Part shown: positions 6,446-14,284 of the stretch, piece by piece
How the letters are laid out: the number at the start of each line of letters is the position of its first letter
Position numbering within the stretch: position 1 is the first letter of the stretch
DNA from: an uncultured Lachnospiraceae bacterium
Lineage (GTDB): Bacteria > Bacillota_A > Clostridia > Lachnospirales > Lachnospiraceae
Reading direction: 5' to 3'
Length of the DNA: 17,529 nt
Assembly: GCA_910587495.1 (NCBI GenBank)
Contig: CAJUMT010000057.1
Coordinates: forward strand, 1 to 17,529
Notes under the pieces: model-generated
Told to the model about the DNA's origin: nothing
Seen by the model: the letters and a program-made list of their open reading frames with translations, nothing else
The model's database searches: none
Translations under genes and position numbers: made by a program

Positions 6446-7876
6446 CTACTTTGCCCCTCTCCCCCCAAGCACGACCCAGATTGTCTTAAAGATAATCTTA
6501 AAATCCAGCGACAGCGACCAGTTATCGATATACTCCAGATCCAGCTTCACCACTTCATCGAAATCCTTGATATCACTGCGACCGCTGATCTGCCAGAGGC
6601 CTGTGATGCCCGGGCGGAAGCTGATACGCCGCTTCTGGTAATAACTGTACTTCTGGTATTCGTCCAGCGTAGGCGGCCTGGTGCCCACCAAGCTCATGTC
6701 TCCTTTGAGTACATTCCAGAACTGCGGAAGCTCATCTATGCTCGTCCTGCGTATGAATGCGCCCACTTTGGTAATGCGCGGGTCATTTTCCAGTTTGAAC
6801 ATCAGGCCGTTCATCTCGTTTTGGGCGGCAAGCTCCGCCTTCCGCTCCTCCGCGTCCGCGTACATGGAACGGAATTTATAAAATTCAAAAATACGACCGT
6901 TCACACCGACTCTTTTCTGATGAAAAATCAAAGGCCCTGGAGATTCGATCAGAAGAAACGGCGCCAATATGATTCCGATGAAAAAAGTAAAGAAAAGGCC
7001 GACCAGGGCGCCCGCTATATCAACCATGCGCTTGACCAGCACCATCCGATAATCGAACAGACGGCTGGAAAACGCCACCACATGATAATCTTCCAAATTA
7101 TAAATTCTTTTTTCCCCTGTGACGCCCAAATCAAACAAATCCAGGTTCAGGTTGACCACCAGACCCATCTTCTCAAATTCCAGGATCATCTTCTTTAGAA
7201 ACAGCTCTTTTTCCTGGATCGCATCTATCTGGATAAACACCTCATCCACCACGTTCTGTGTGGCAAATTCCAGATATGCATCCTCCCGGGCCGGGATCAC
7301 AGGTATCTTTTCTTTGTCAGGGAGATTCGCCGGTTTCTTTTCGTCCAGAAGAATTACGCCCGCAATCCTCCATATATTTTCCTTTGACCGCCCAAAACGC
7401 CTGATAATCTCAGGAAAGCGATCCGAAGAAGTAACTACCAAGAGGTTTAGTTCTTTTCTTCTGCTCCTTCCGAACACACGGCTTCTGTTTCTGATAAACA
7501 GATGAATACACCAGACCGCCAGAGTGTTCAGCACAAGAAAATATCCCATAACCAGACGGGAAACAAAGGTCTCGCTCTTTATGCCAAAACCAAGAAAAAG
7601 CGCCCCGGCGATCAGGATTATATTATATTTCACCACAAGCAGAAGTTCCGTGTAACGGCCTCTTCTGAAAAAATCCTCATATACTTTCAGGAAATAAAAA
7701 GCCGCAATATGGAGTACGAGCAGAAGGCTGCACATGGTTCCCATATTTTCCGCCTTAAACAGCCTGGGAAGGTCTCCGTAACGCATCAGACCCGCCAGGA
7801 ACAGGCAGGCAAGCATCGCACAGGCGTCCAACAGGCAGACGGCAAATTCCATGAACTGGTTTTGTTTTCTGTACAT
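6446..7876 (-). CDS. Polyprenyl glycosylphosphotransferase (initiating sugar-phosphate transferase)
   Basis: A 476-residue inner-membrane protein of the WcaJ/CpsE type. It moves a sugar-1-phosphate from a UDP-sugar to undecaprenyl phosphate, the first step of repeat-unit assembly. Four N-terminal membrane segments (about residues 10-150) are followed by a cytosolic CoA-binding-like domain. Then come a further hydrophobic segment (MVDIAGALVGLFFTFFIG) and the C-terminal bacterial sugar transferase domain, with LIESPGPLIFHQKRVG, FYKFRSM, SIDELPQFWNVLKGDMSLVG and GLWQISGR. I chose ATG at 7876. Candidate start ATG at 7942 overlaps the -10 box of the promoter found here, so it would lie upstream of the transcript start. 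The ribosome site at 7876 is weak (TTGGTGTAACT). First sugar probably glucose or galactose phosphate, not determinable. Confidence 0.92.
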   Translation of the reverse strand: MYRKQNQFMEFAVCLLDACAMLACLFLAGLMRYGDLPRLFKAENMGTMCSLLLVLHIAAFYFLKVYEDFFRRGRYTELLLVVKYNIILIAGALFLGFGIKSETFVSRLVMGYFLVLNTLAVWCIHLFIRNRSRVFGRSRRKELNLLVVTSSDRFPEIIRRFGRSKENIWRIAGVILLDEKKPANLPDKEKIPVIPAREDAYLEFATQNVVDEVFIQIDAIQEKELFLKKMILEFEKMGLVVNLNLDLFDLGVTGEKRIYNLEDYHVVAFSSRLFDYRMVLVKRMVDIAGALVGLFFTFFIGIILAPFLLIESPGPLIFHQKRVGVNGRIFEFYKFRSMYADAEERKAELAAQNEMNGLMFKLENDPRITKVGAFIRRTSIDELPQFWNVLKGDMSLVGTRPPTLDEYQKYSYYQKRRISFRPGITGLWQISGRSDIKDFDEVVKLDLEYIDNWSLSLDFKIIFKTIWVVLGGRGAK

Positions 7877-7925
7877 AGTTACACCAACTGGTTTTCGTAT
7901 ATTTTTTGCAAATATCATACAATGA

Positions 7926-7965
7926 CAATAAGACATTCCCATTATAACATGAAAATGTCTTATTG
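7926..7965 (-). repeat. Perfect 12-bp inverted repeat around the promoter
   Basis: CAATAAGACATT at 7926-7937 and AATGTCTTATTG at 7954-7965 are exact inverted copies, 16 nt apart. The spacer holds the -10 box, one arm overlaps the -35 box and the other overlaps the expected transcription start. The geometry suits a DNA operator for a dimeric or paired repressor. No T run follows in either direction, so a terminator is unlikely. Confidence 0.7.
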
Positions 7966-7968
7966 CAA
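7941..7968 (-). promoter_or_regulatory. Promoter of the initiating transferase gene
   Basis: TTGCAA (7968-7963), a 16-nt spacer and a perfect TATAAT (7946-7941). Predicted start near 7934, giving a leader of about 58 nt to the ATG at 7876. Both boxes are framed by the inverted repeat 7926-7965, so the promoter is probably regulated. Only 11 nt separate the lysozyme stop codon from the -35 box, and no terminator lies between, so read-through from the upstream operon is possible. Confidence 0.7.
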
Positions 7969-7979
7969 TTAAAAAATAT

Positions 7980-10595
7980 TTAGTAGCTCTTATAACAGTA
8001 GTCCAGGTCTACTTTGCCTGATATTCCTGCAACCTCTCCGGAATCGCTGTACTGCCACATGTTCACTTTTCCCTGCCCGGTATATCCATGCCCCAGGCTC
8101 AGGTTCCTCCATCTGGCGATCCAGACGTCCACATTGGACAAACGACTCATATCAATCCGGTTCTTCAGCCAGTCCGTATTCGCATACAGGATAAACTTGT
8201 ATCCTGCATCCTCTACAACTTTCTTATAAGCCAGGATCATATCCGTCTTGGTCGATGAGGAAATGTGGTGCTGGGATGCGTCTTCCATATCCAACGCGAT
8301 GGGATAATCAAGTTTTCTTCCATCCAACGCCTTTACTACTTCTCTGGCCTCCTCTTTGGCTTCATGCACAGATTGCGCATAGCTGTAGCGGTATACGCCT
8401 ACTTTTACGCCTGCATCACGGGCATTGTCATAATTTCTTTCAAACTTGGAATCTTTACTGCCATTTTTCACCAGAATGCGGATCATTGCAAAATCAATTC
8501 CGTCGTCTTTTACAGCTTTCCAGTCTATGTTTCCCTGATAGCTGGCTACATCAATGCCATAAGCAGCGCCTCCTGAACCGCCTGAACTTTTCTTTGTCTT
8601 TGCGCTCACAGGTCCTACGACCTTTGTCGAATAGTCTCCCCTTCTTCCATATACCGTATACCAGTAGGTCGTATCTTCTTCCAGACCCTTATCTGTGCAG
8701 GAAACACTTTTGGTCGTGATTGTTTTCTTTTTATTTCTCCCTGCTTTCGCATCGCTTTCACTTCTGTATCTGACAACTACATACTCTTCAATACCTACGA
8801 CCCTTTTCCAAGTCACTTTGATCCTGCTGGTAGTGGTTCCGGTTCCTTTTAATCCAGAAAGCGTCTCAAAGTCGGGAACGACAGAGATTACATCTGATTC
8901 CTGGCTGCCGTAATCTTTCCTGTAGGCGGTCACTTTGTAATAGTAAGCCTTCCCTGTTTCCAGCTTTTTATGAGAATAGCTGCTTCGCTTTACAGTTGAA
9001 AGTTCTGTAAACGGCCCTTCCGCAGCCTCCGCCATCTGAATCCGATAGGAGGTAGATCCTGTCACCTTCGGCCACTTCAAGGTAACGCAGTTGTATGTGG
9101 TCTTATGCACATACGGTTCCGGCTTCGCCAGCGTCGTCGATGCGTAGACGGCTTCGCTCATCTCGCCGTATACCAGTTCCCACCCCTCTCTCTGATAGGA
9201 GCGGACTTTAAAATAATAGGTAGTTCCGCATAGCGCTTTTGTATATTTATATGTATTGCGCGTCAATGTTTTTAAGAGCCTGTATTCTCCGCCCAGAGAA
9301 TCGGCATAATAGATCTCATATCCTTTTGCGCCCTTTATTTTATCCCAGGTAAGCTGGATTGTATTGTATCTTGTGGGCTGCGCCGTCAGCCCTCTCACAG
9401 CGCCCGGTCTGACCATGCTTTTAGAAGGAGCGGTATAAGCTGAATAAATATTCACTTTGGCATTTGAGACATTAAAAGCGCGCAGTTTATACCAGTATTC
9501 CTTAAGGAATGAGAGGTCTGTATCAATGTAAGAAGTATCCTCCGGGCCAAGTGTAGCGACGCAATCATAGACGCCATTCTCCGCTTCGGCTCTGTAAAGC
9601 TCGTATCCGGCTGTATTGTCCTGCTTTTTCCAGGTGAGTTCCAGAGAATTTTCATCCAGCGATATTATTTTCAGATCTTCCGGAACATCCGGGATGAGCA
9701 GCGCAGGATACAGTTTTGTGTCATATTCCACAGTAAGGAGTTCACTCTGCCCAGCGGATACAAACTCCTCGCCCGACTGTGTATACCCCTGCAGACGGTA
9801 AGTATAGCTGCAGGGCTCCACTGCCGTTTTATCTATATAGAGATAGTCCTTCCCTTCTTCCGTCTCAAGATCTGTCAGGGTTTCGATCAGTTCTTCCTGC
9901 GCATCGTTATTCTGACGGTAAATCTCATATTTTTTAATCTCTTCTTCTAACGGGAAAGAAAGCGTAATGCCTTCTTTGGTTCTGTCCGCGCAGCTTAGGG
10001 CCAGCACCTTTTCCTGCGCCTGCCCGTTGTCTTCCCCGGCAGGGTCTTCTGTGGGATTCTCCGCCTGGTTCTGATCAGAGGGATTTTCTCCCGGCTCACT
10101 GTCAGGCGCTTTATCTCCTGCATTGCCTTCTTCCGGCTCGTTTCCTGTATTTTCACTGCCAGAATCACCTTCGCCGGTGCCGCTTTCGGAAGTTTGGCCC
10201 CCGGACGGATTTTCACCTGTGCCGTCTTCAGTGCTTCCGTCTCCGGGCACATTTTCGCCTGCGCCGCCTTCGCCCGTTCCCTCTCCGAACGGATTTTCCT
10301 CCGTCCCGTTTTCGCCTGCCTGATTTTCGGACGGGTCTTCTCCCGCCCCTTTCTCAGGCATCTTGCTTCCGGGCGTATCTTCGCCTTCCTTGCCGCCGGA
10401 CGTTCCGGTTTCTGACGGATCATCCTTCCCATCCGCTTCAGACACTTCACCCGATTCTTCTGCCTGGCTGACGCCCGGCTGGTAATCGTCCTGGCGAACC
10501 AAATGTTCTTCCGCCATGGATACAAGCGGACTTTCCAGAAACATCACACAGGCCAGAAGAAGCGCCAGTATTTTAAAACGATTTTTTTTCTTCAT
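7980..10595 (-). CDS. Secreted GH25 lysozyme with acidic repeat region and five FnIII modules
   Basis: A 871-residue exported protein. A basic start (KKKNRFK) and hydrophobic core ending SMA-EE form a signal peptide. Residues about 30-195 are a Gly/Glu/Ser/Pro-rich, strongly acidic low-complexity stretch of irregular 11-14-residue units (GENPSG-like). Five FnIII-type modules follow (about 197-675; recurring L.W....Y.IY and Y.Y.V.AY), then a Gly/Ser hinge and a C-terminal GH25 muramidase domain (about 677-871) that cleaves the MurNAc-GlcNAc bond. Catalytic acids are present: Asp682 (GIDVASYQG), Asp769 and Glu771 (ALDMED), Asp863 (KVDLD). No LPXTG or membrane anchor. ATG at 10595 is chosen over the adjacent TTG at 10598 because AGGTGG, overlapping the upstream stop, is then 6 nt away. 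Coupled to the gene before it. Confidence 0.92.
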   Translation of the reverse strand: MKKKNRFKILALLLACVMFLESPLVSMAEEHLVRQDDYQPGVSQAEESGEVSEADGKDDPSETGTSGGKEGEDTPGSKMPEKGAGEDPSENQAGENGTEENPFGEGTGEGGAGENVPGDGSTEDGTGENPSGGQTSESGTGEGDSGSENTGNEPEEGNAGDKAPDSEPGENPSDQNQAENPTEDPAGEDNGQAQEKVLALSCADRTKEGITLSFPLEEEIKKYEIYRQNNDAQEELIETLTDLETEEGKDYLYIDKTAVEPCSYTYRLQGYTQSGEEFVSAGQSELLTVEYDTKLYPALLIPDVPEDLKIISLDENSLELTWKKQDNTAGYELYRAEAENGVYDCVATLGPEDTSYIDTDLSFLKEYWYKLRAFNVSNAKVNIYSAYTAPSKSMVRPGAVRGLTAQPTRYNTIQLTWDKIKGAKGYEIYYADSLGGEYRLLKTLTRNTYKYTKALCGTTYYFKVRSYQREGWELVYGEMSEAVYASTTLAKPEPYVHKTTYNCVTLKWPKVTGSTSYRIQMAEAAEGPFTELSTVKRSSYSHKKLETGKAYYYKVTAYRKDYGSQESDVISVVPDFETLSGLKGTGTTTSRIKVTWKRVVGIEEYVVVRYRSESDAKAGRNKKKTITTKSVSCTDKGLEEDTTYWYTVYGRRGDYSTKVVGPVSAKTKKSSGGSGGAAYGIDVASYQGNIDWKAVKDDGIDFAMIRILVKNGSKDSKFERNYDNARDAGVKVGVYRYSYAQSVHEAKEEAREVVKALDGRKLDYPIALDMEDASQHHISSSTKTDMILAYKKVVEDAGYKFILYANTDWLKNRIDMSRLSNVDVWIARWRNLSLGHGYTGQGKVNMWQYSDSGEVAGISGKVDLDYCYKSY

Positions 10596-10605
10596 CAATC
10601 CCCAC

Positions 10606-13600
10606 CTACTTTACTGCAACTGAAAGTTTTACTGTGACAGGTTTGGACGAAAGCCCCATCCCCTCATAGTACACATGAAAACTTAATGAATAGGTTCCCT
10701 TTTTCACTGTATTTCCTTCTTTTAACATGACAATTCCCCGTCCATCATCATCATATTCATATTCGAAGTCACCGGTCTTTTTGGCCGGCACCAGCCGTAT
10801 ATCTTCGATCCTGGCATACGTCGATCCGGTCACATCCAGCTGATAGACCTGATCCGTAGGATGATAACGGTATATCGTCGTTTTCTTCATATTTGCCTTC
10901 AGTTTCGGCTTTTTCTCCTGAGGCGTAATCGTCACAGCCTTGGATGTCACTTTGCAGCCGCTCGCAAGCGTCAAATTCATCCTCACCTGATACTTCGCCT
11001 TAGCCTTTAACGGCGCGTTCTCGTCCGCATAGACCAGCACGTTACCGTCATCATCCATCTCGGCAATAAAATAATCCGCCCCGGCGCCCGCCAGTTCAAC
11101 ATCTTCGACCGTATCCGTTACATTTTCCAGAACCGGTTTATAGGTCATATTTGTATGTTCTCTGTCCAGAAGATTAATGCTTCCTTTGCCTGTCATCCTG
11201 GCCGTCGGCTCATCTGTCACAACTCTCAGCGTAATCTCTTTATCATCCACATCTACTTTTTCCGCCACTTTTCCAGTCAGTTTCACCTTATAATTTGTAT
11301 TTTTTGTAAAAGCTTCTGGCTTTAACAATTTTATGTAAAGCTGCTGATCATCTTCATTGTACTGCACACTGATCGTCTTTGCTTCCTCTACCTGCTTTTT
11401 CAGCGCCGAAGAAGTCCATTTAAACGTATCCAGCGGATAATCTGAACCTTTGACATTCAGAGGAACGATCGCTTCATTATTTGCCTGCTTATTCAGGTAA
11501 ACAGTCCCTGGCACATTAAACTCCAGATCTTTAATAACATTGACTTTCACTGACAATTCGACCGCCTGCGCATACTCCGGGGAAGTCCACTTTATTTTCA
11601 CGGTTTTGGAAGCAGTCCCTTTGTAAGTCAGCTCTATATTACCATTACGAATCTCTACTTCCGTATCCTTCGTAACGCGCGCAACCTTATCATTTGCGCC
11701 AAAAATAACACGCCTGCCGGAATCTTTCTCTTTTACCTGCAAAACACGACCGATCATGCCCTGCCCGGGGTATACAGTTGTATCTGACACCACATATTCT
11801 GCGTCTGCTTTATTGACGATATCCGCCTTTTTGTCGAAGGTATAATCAGCCGATTCTGTAAAGCCTTTGAAGCTTACCGTCACTTTACCCTTTCGGCCTT
11901 CATAGTTTGTCCTTAAAAGCTGTTTGTAATTTTCCTTTGTGACATTTTGGGCAGACAGATACAGCCGGCCTGCCGCCGGGTCATAGGTACCGGAAATATA
12001 CGGTTCGGCGCTTCCTTCCAGGTACGGCGTCCAGGTCACCTTATCTATCTCGTATTTGCTGGAAATGCTGTATGCACCCCTCCCGGACTCGTCCAGCCTG
12101 AAAACATTCAATTTGTTGACTACTTTCAAAGTCGCTTTTGGGGATGTTACCTCTACAGTAATCTTTACCTTCTTTTCATACTCCCCATGCTCGGTCGCCA
12201 TAATCAATTTACAATTATAGCTCTTCTTTTTCACAATCGCTTCCGCTTCTCTTATGTCCTTAAAAGATACCGTCCATATATTTTCATCGTCATTTTGCTG
12301 GTCAACATCAAATAATCTCGACGGTTCATAGGTTCCGCCGTTATATTCGAGAACATTTACGCTGTCAATCACATTGTCGTTGATAGATAATAAGGTAAAA
12401 TCCTGACCATCTTCTTTAAATTTATTCAATGTAAAAGACGTCGTACCTACCACAGGCGTATAATCCTGGACTCTTACGGTAAAAATCTGCGCATGCTTTC
12501 TCTTATCCGCAGCCGTCGCCGTGATCACAGCCGTTCCAGCCTTTTTCTTAAGCAACAGCACCGGCTGGCCGTCCATCATTTTCACAGACGCCACGCCTGC
12601 GTCGGTGGAAGACCATTTTACAGATGCGTTTTCCAGCTCTGTGTCTTTTTCATAGGCAAGAATCTCCAGGTCCAGCATATTTGTCTGCATGCCCGACTCT
12701 TTTAAAGTATCCAGATCCACCGAGATCTCTGTAAGGCTCTTTGAAGCGTCCTCTTCCTGTCTATAATCATTCAGATCCAGTGTTGCATGTGTTCCCCTGT
12801 CAGAAATAAAAATGCGAAAACGATCCGCGAGAGACTGGGACTGCTCCAATATAGTTATTTTATAACTGACCGAAAATTCCGTCACATTTTTTTTGTAAGT
12901 GCTGGCGCCTTTCAGGCGAACCGCAGCTCTGACCGTATCTGTTCCTGTATCAACAGCCTCCAACGCTCTTTCAAGCTGCTGTTCCTCCCCCAGCAATTTG
13001 ACCGCCCCTTTATCTGAAGCCCATGTAATCTCCAGGACTTCAAGCAATTCGTCGTCTGTGACAAAACTTCCTGTTATATCTGCAGTTAAGCGGCAGCTTC
13101 CCTGATAATCATTTGACGACGTCAGATATGTATCACCGCTCAAGGTAATCTTATTGATTTTACTGATTGCTACATCTACGGGTATTTCCAGATCCTTATA
13201 TCCGTCTTTCTTATACACCGCAGTATAGGTCTGCTCCGGCGCCGTATCCGAGGCTGCCAGAGTCAGGCCGTCTGCCCCTTTCCAGCTCCAACCTTCCTTA
13301 GACGATGCGTTATATTGAAGATCCTGAAAAAGCGTATTGGAAAGAGCCGCAGACTGATTGATAAATACATGCATGGAAGGCAACGCGCTCACAAGAGCGT
13401 CAACTTCATCCTGGGTATATTCCTTTTGCTCAGAGGACGCCCCATTCTGCTCCAGTGCCGCTTCCTCAAGCTGTGAAATATCTTCCTGCGGCCGCTCCGT
13501 TTCCTTTTCATTCTGAGAGTCTTCCGGCAGCGAGACGACATCATCTTTATTTGGGGAATCTTCTTCGGAAGGCGCAGGATTATCTTCTCCCTGAGAACCT

Positions 13601-14103
13601 TCCTCAGAGGGCGCAGTACTGTCATCCTGGGAGCCTCCTCCAGACGGCGCAGGTCCGCTCTCTTCCTGGGAATCTCCTTCGGAAGGCGCAGTGCTGCCTT
13701 CTTCCTGAGATCCCTCTTCTGCAGGCACAGAGCCGCTCTCTCCCTGGGAACCATCCCCGCCAGGCGCAGAGCCGTTCTCCTCCTGGGAATCTCCTGCGGA
13801 AGGCACAGCGTTATCTTCTGCCTGTCCGTCTCCCGAAGATCCGTCTTTCGCTTCGTCTCCTTTTAATGTGTCAGAGGCGTCTTCTTCCTGAGACTCTCCT
13901 TCTGACGGAACCTGTCCTGCATCCTGATCCTCTTCCTGCATATGACTGTCCGGCAGGCGGTCGCCTGCAGCCGCTTCATCAGATACTTCTTCTTCTGACA
14001 GATCTGCACTGTATCCTGCCGCTTCCGCCGCCAAAACAGGCGAAGCCGCTGTCTGGAATACCAGGCAGCAGCACAAAAGCCCTGTAAGTAAACGTCTTTT
14101 CAT
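10606..14103 (-). CDS. Large secreted Ig-like repeat protein with acidic 13-residue repeats
   Basis: An 1165-residue exported protein of unknown specific function. Signal peptide 1-25 (MKRRLL, then a core with three Cys, cleavage VLA-AE; no lipobox). Residues about 26-225 are acidic Ser/Glu/Gly/Pro repeats, including the 13-residue array at 13519-13788. A beta-rich region follows. A recognisable Big_2-like Ig module lies at about 470-550 (KWSSTDAGVASV, AGTAVITATAADK). Then come about six tandem, divergent beta-domains of roughly 95-110 residues that reach the C-terminus. There is no catalytic domain, LPXTG motif, S-layer homology domain or choline-binding repeat, so its attachment to the cell is unexplained. 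ATG at 14103 follows AGAAGGAG, and a near-consensus promoter lies just upstream. It is co-transcribed with the FnIII lysozyme. An adhesin or structural cell-envelope role is plausible. Confidence 0.88.
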   Translation of the reverse strand: MKRRLLTGLLCCCLVFQTAASPVLAAEAAGYSADLSEEEVSDEAAAGDRLPDSHMQEEDQDAGQVPSEGESQEEDASDTLKGDEAKDGSSGDGQAEDNAVPSAGDSQEENGSAPGGDGSQGESGSVPAEEGSQEEGSTAPSEGDSQEESGPAPSGGGSQDDSTAPSEEGSQGEDNPAPSEEDSPNKDDVVSLPEDSQNEKETERPQEDISQLEEAALEQNGASSEQKEYTQDEVDALVSALPSMHVFINQSAALSNTLFQDLQYNASSKEGWSWKGADGLTLAASDTAPEQTYTAVYKKDGYKDLEIPVDVAISKINKITLSGDTYLTSSNDYQGSCRLTADITGSFVTDDELLEVLEITWASDKGAVKLLGEEQQLERALEAVDTGTDTVRAAVRLKGASTYKKNVTEFSVSYKITILEQSQSLADRFRIFISDRGTHATLDLNDYRQEEDASKSLTEISVDLDTLKESGMQTNMLDLEILAYEKDTELENASVKWSSTDAGVASVKMMDGQPVLLLKKKAGTAVITATAADKRKHAQIFTVRVQDYTPVVGTTSFTLNKFKEDGQDFTLLSINDNVIDSVNVLEYNGGTYEPSRLFDVDQQNDDENIWTVSFKDIREAEAIVKKKSYNCKLIMATEHGEYEKKVKITVEVTSPKATLKVVNKLNVFRLDESGRGAYSISSKYEIDKVTWTPYLEGSAEPYISGTYDPAAGRLYLSAQNVTKENYKQLLRTNYEGRKGKVTVSFKGFTESADYTFDKKADIVNKADAEYVVSDTTVYPGQGMIGRVLQVKEKDSGRRVIFGANDKVARVTKDTEVEIRNGNIELTYKGTASKTVKIKWTSPEYAQAVELSVKVNVIKDLEFNVPGTVYLNKQANNEAIVPLNVKGSDYPLDTFKWTSSALKKQVEEAKTISVQYNEDDQQLYIKLLKPEAFTKNTNYKVKLTGKVAEKVDVDDKEITLRVVTDEPTARMTGKGSINLLDREHTNMTYKPVLENVTDTVEDVELAGAGADYFIAEMDDDGNVLVYADENAPLKAKAKYQVRMNLTLASGCKVTSKAVTITPQEKKPKLKANMKKTTIYRYHPTDQVYQLDVTGSTYARIEDIRLVPAKKTGDFEYEYDDDGRGIVMLKEGNTVKKGTYSLSFHVYYEGMGLSSKPVTVKLSVAVK
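10609..12456 (-). repeat. About six divergent tandem beta-domains within the Ig-like protein
   Basis: From residue about 550 to the end, segments of roughly 95-110 residues repeat a pattern. Each has a short strand with a hydrophobic start (for example LKVVNKLNVFRLD, LEFNVPGTVYLN, ARMTGKGSINLLD, LKANMKKTTIYRY). It continues with a Y.L.V.G-like strand and an acidic loop often reading DDDG or EDDQ, and closes with a K.Y.V...V strand. Boundaries are estimated by eye. Confidence 0.5.
13519..13788 (-). repeat. 39-bp tandem repeat array encoding acidic 13-residue units
   Basis: Seven consecutive units of 39 bp (one of 36 bp) encode the pattern SQEE..SAPSEGG: SQEENGSAPGGDG, SQGESGSVPAEEG, SQEEGSTAPSEGD, SQEESGPAPSGGG, SQDDSTAPSEEG, SQGEDNPAPSEED, SPNKDDVVSLPED. 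Units lie in frame, so copy-number change would lengthen or shorten the protein without a frameshift. Units diverge at both ends, as in an ageing minisatellite. Confidence 0.85.
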
Positions 14104-14113
14104 CGCGTAAAAT

Positions 14114-14121
14114 CTCCTTCT
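14114..14121 (-). promoter_or_regulatory. Strong ribosome binding site of the Ig-like protein gene
   Basis: AGAAGGAG lies 10 nt before the ATG at 14103 and fixes that start. It indicates high translation of the secreted-protein operon. Confidence 0.8.
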
Positions 14122-14139
14122 AAATCCATATGTCTAAAA

Positions 14140-14168
14140 ATTATACCCTACTTTTTCTTTTATGTAAA
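14140..14168 (-). promoter_or_regulatory. Near-consensus promoter of the Ig-like protein/FnIII lysozyme operon
   Basis: TTTACA (14168-14163), a 17-nt spacer, and perfect TATAAT (14145-14140). The predicted start near 14133 gives a short leader of about 30 nt. This is the best sigma-A-type promoter in the window. Confidence 0.85.
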
Positions 14169-14236
14169 CACATAACCCACAACTGGAAGCGATTTCATTT
14201 TTCCTTAATATTTTCCCCGCCTCTTTATAAAGGGTT

Positions 14237-14272
14237 GAAAAACAGCCGCACACATTCATGCACGGCCGTTTT
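14237..14272 (-). terminator. Intrinsic terminator of the first GH25 lysozyme gene
   Basis: A 14-bp stem with three G-U pairs (14259-14272 with 14239-14252) and a 6-nt loop begins 12 nt after the stop codon. It ends in a run of five T on the transcribed strand. The stretch from here to the promoter at 14168 holds nothing I can recognise. Confidence 0.85.
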
Positions 14273-14284
14273 GGAGGATGTTAT

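Noticed and set aside
7926..7965. Phase-variable invertible promoter flanked by inverted repeats
   Set aside because: The 16-nt spacer is far too short for known site-specific inversion, and no recombinase gene is present in the window. An operator is the simpler reading.
13519..13788. CRISPR-like array because of regular 39-bp units
   Set aside because: Units are contiguous without unique spacers, diverge from each other, and are in frame within a secreted protein.
13455..14087. Plus-strand open frame of 210 codons opposite the acidic repeats, and a similar shorter one at 10123-10323
   Set aside because: They mirror the low-complexity repeats of the real genes on the other strand, have no ribosome site and give Leu/Pro/Gln- or Ser/Pro-rich translations without any family pattern.
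14173..14215. Twelve-codon open frame MKSLPVVGYVFT upstream of the Ig-like protein promoter
   Set aside because: It lies between a terminator and the promoter, its end overlaps the -35 box, and the AAGGAAAA site is too close to the ATG.
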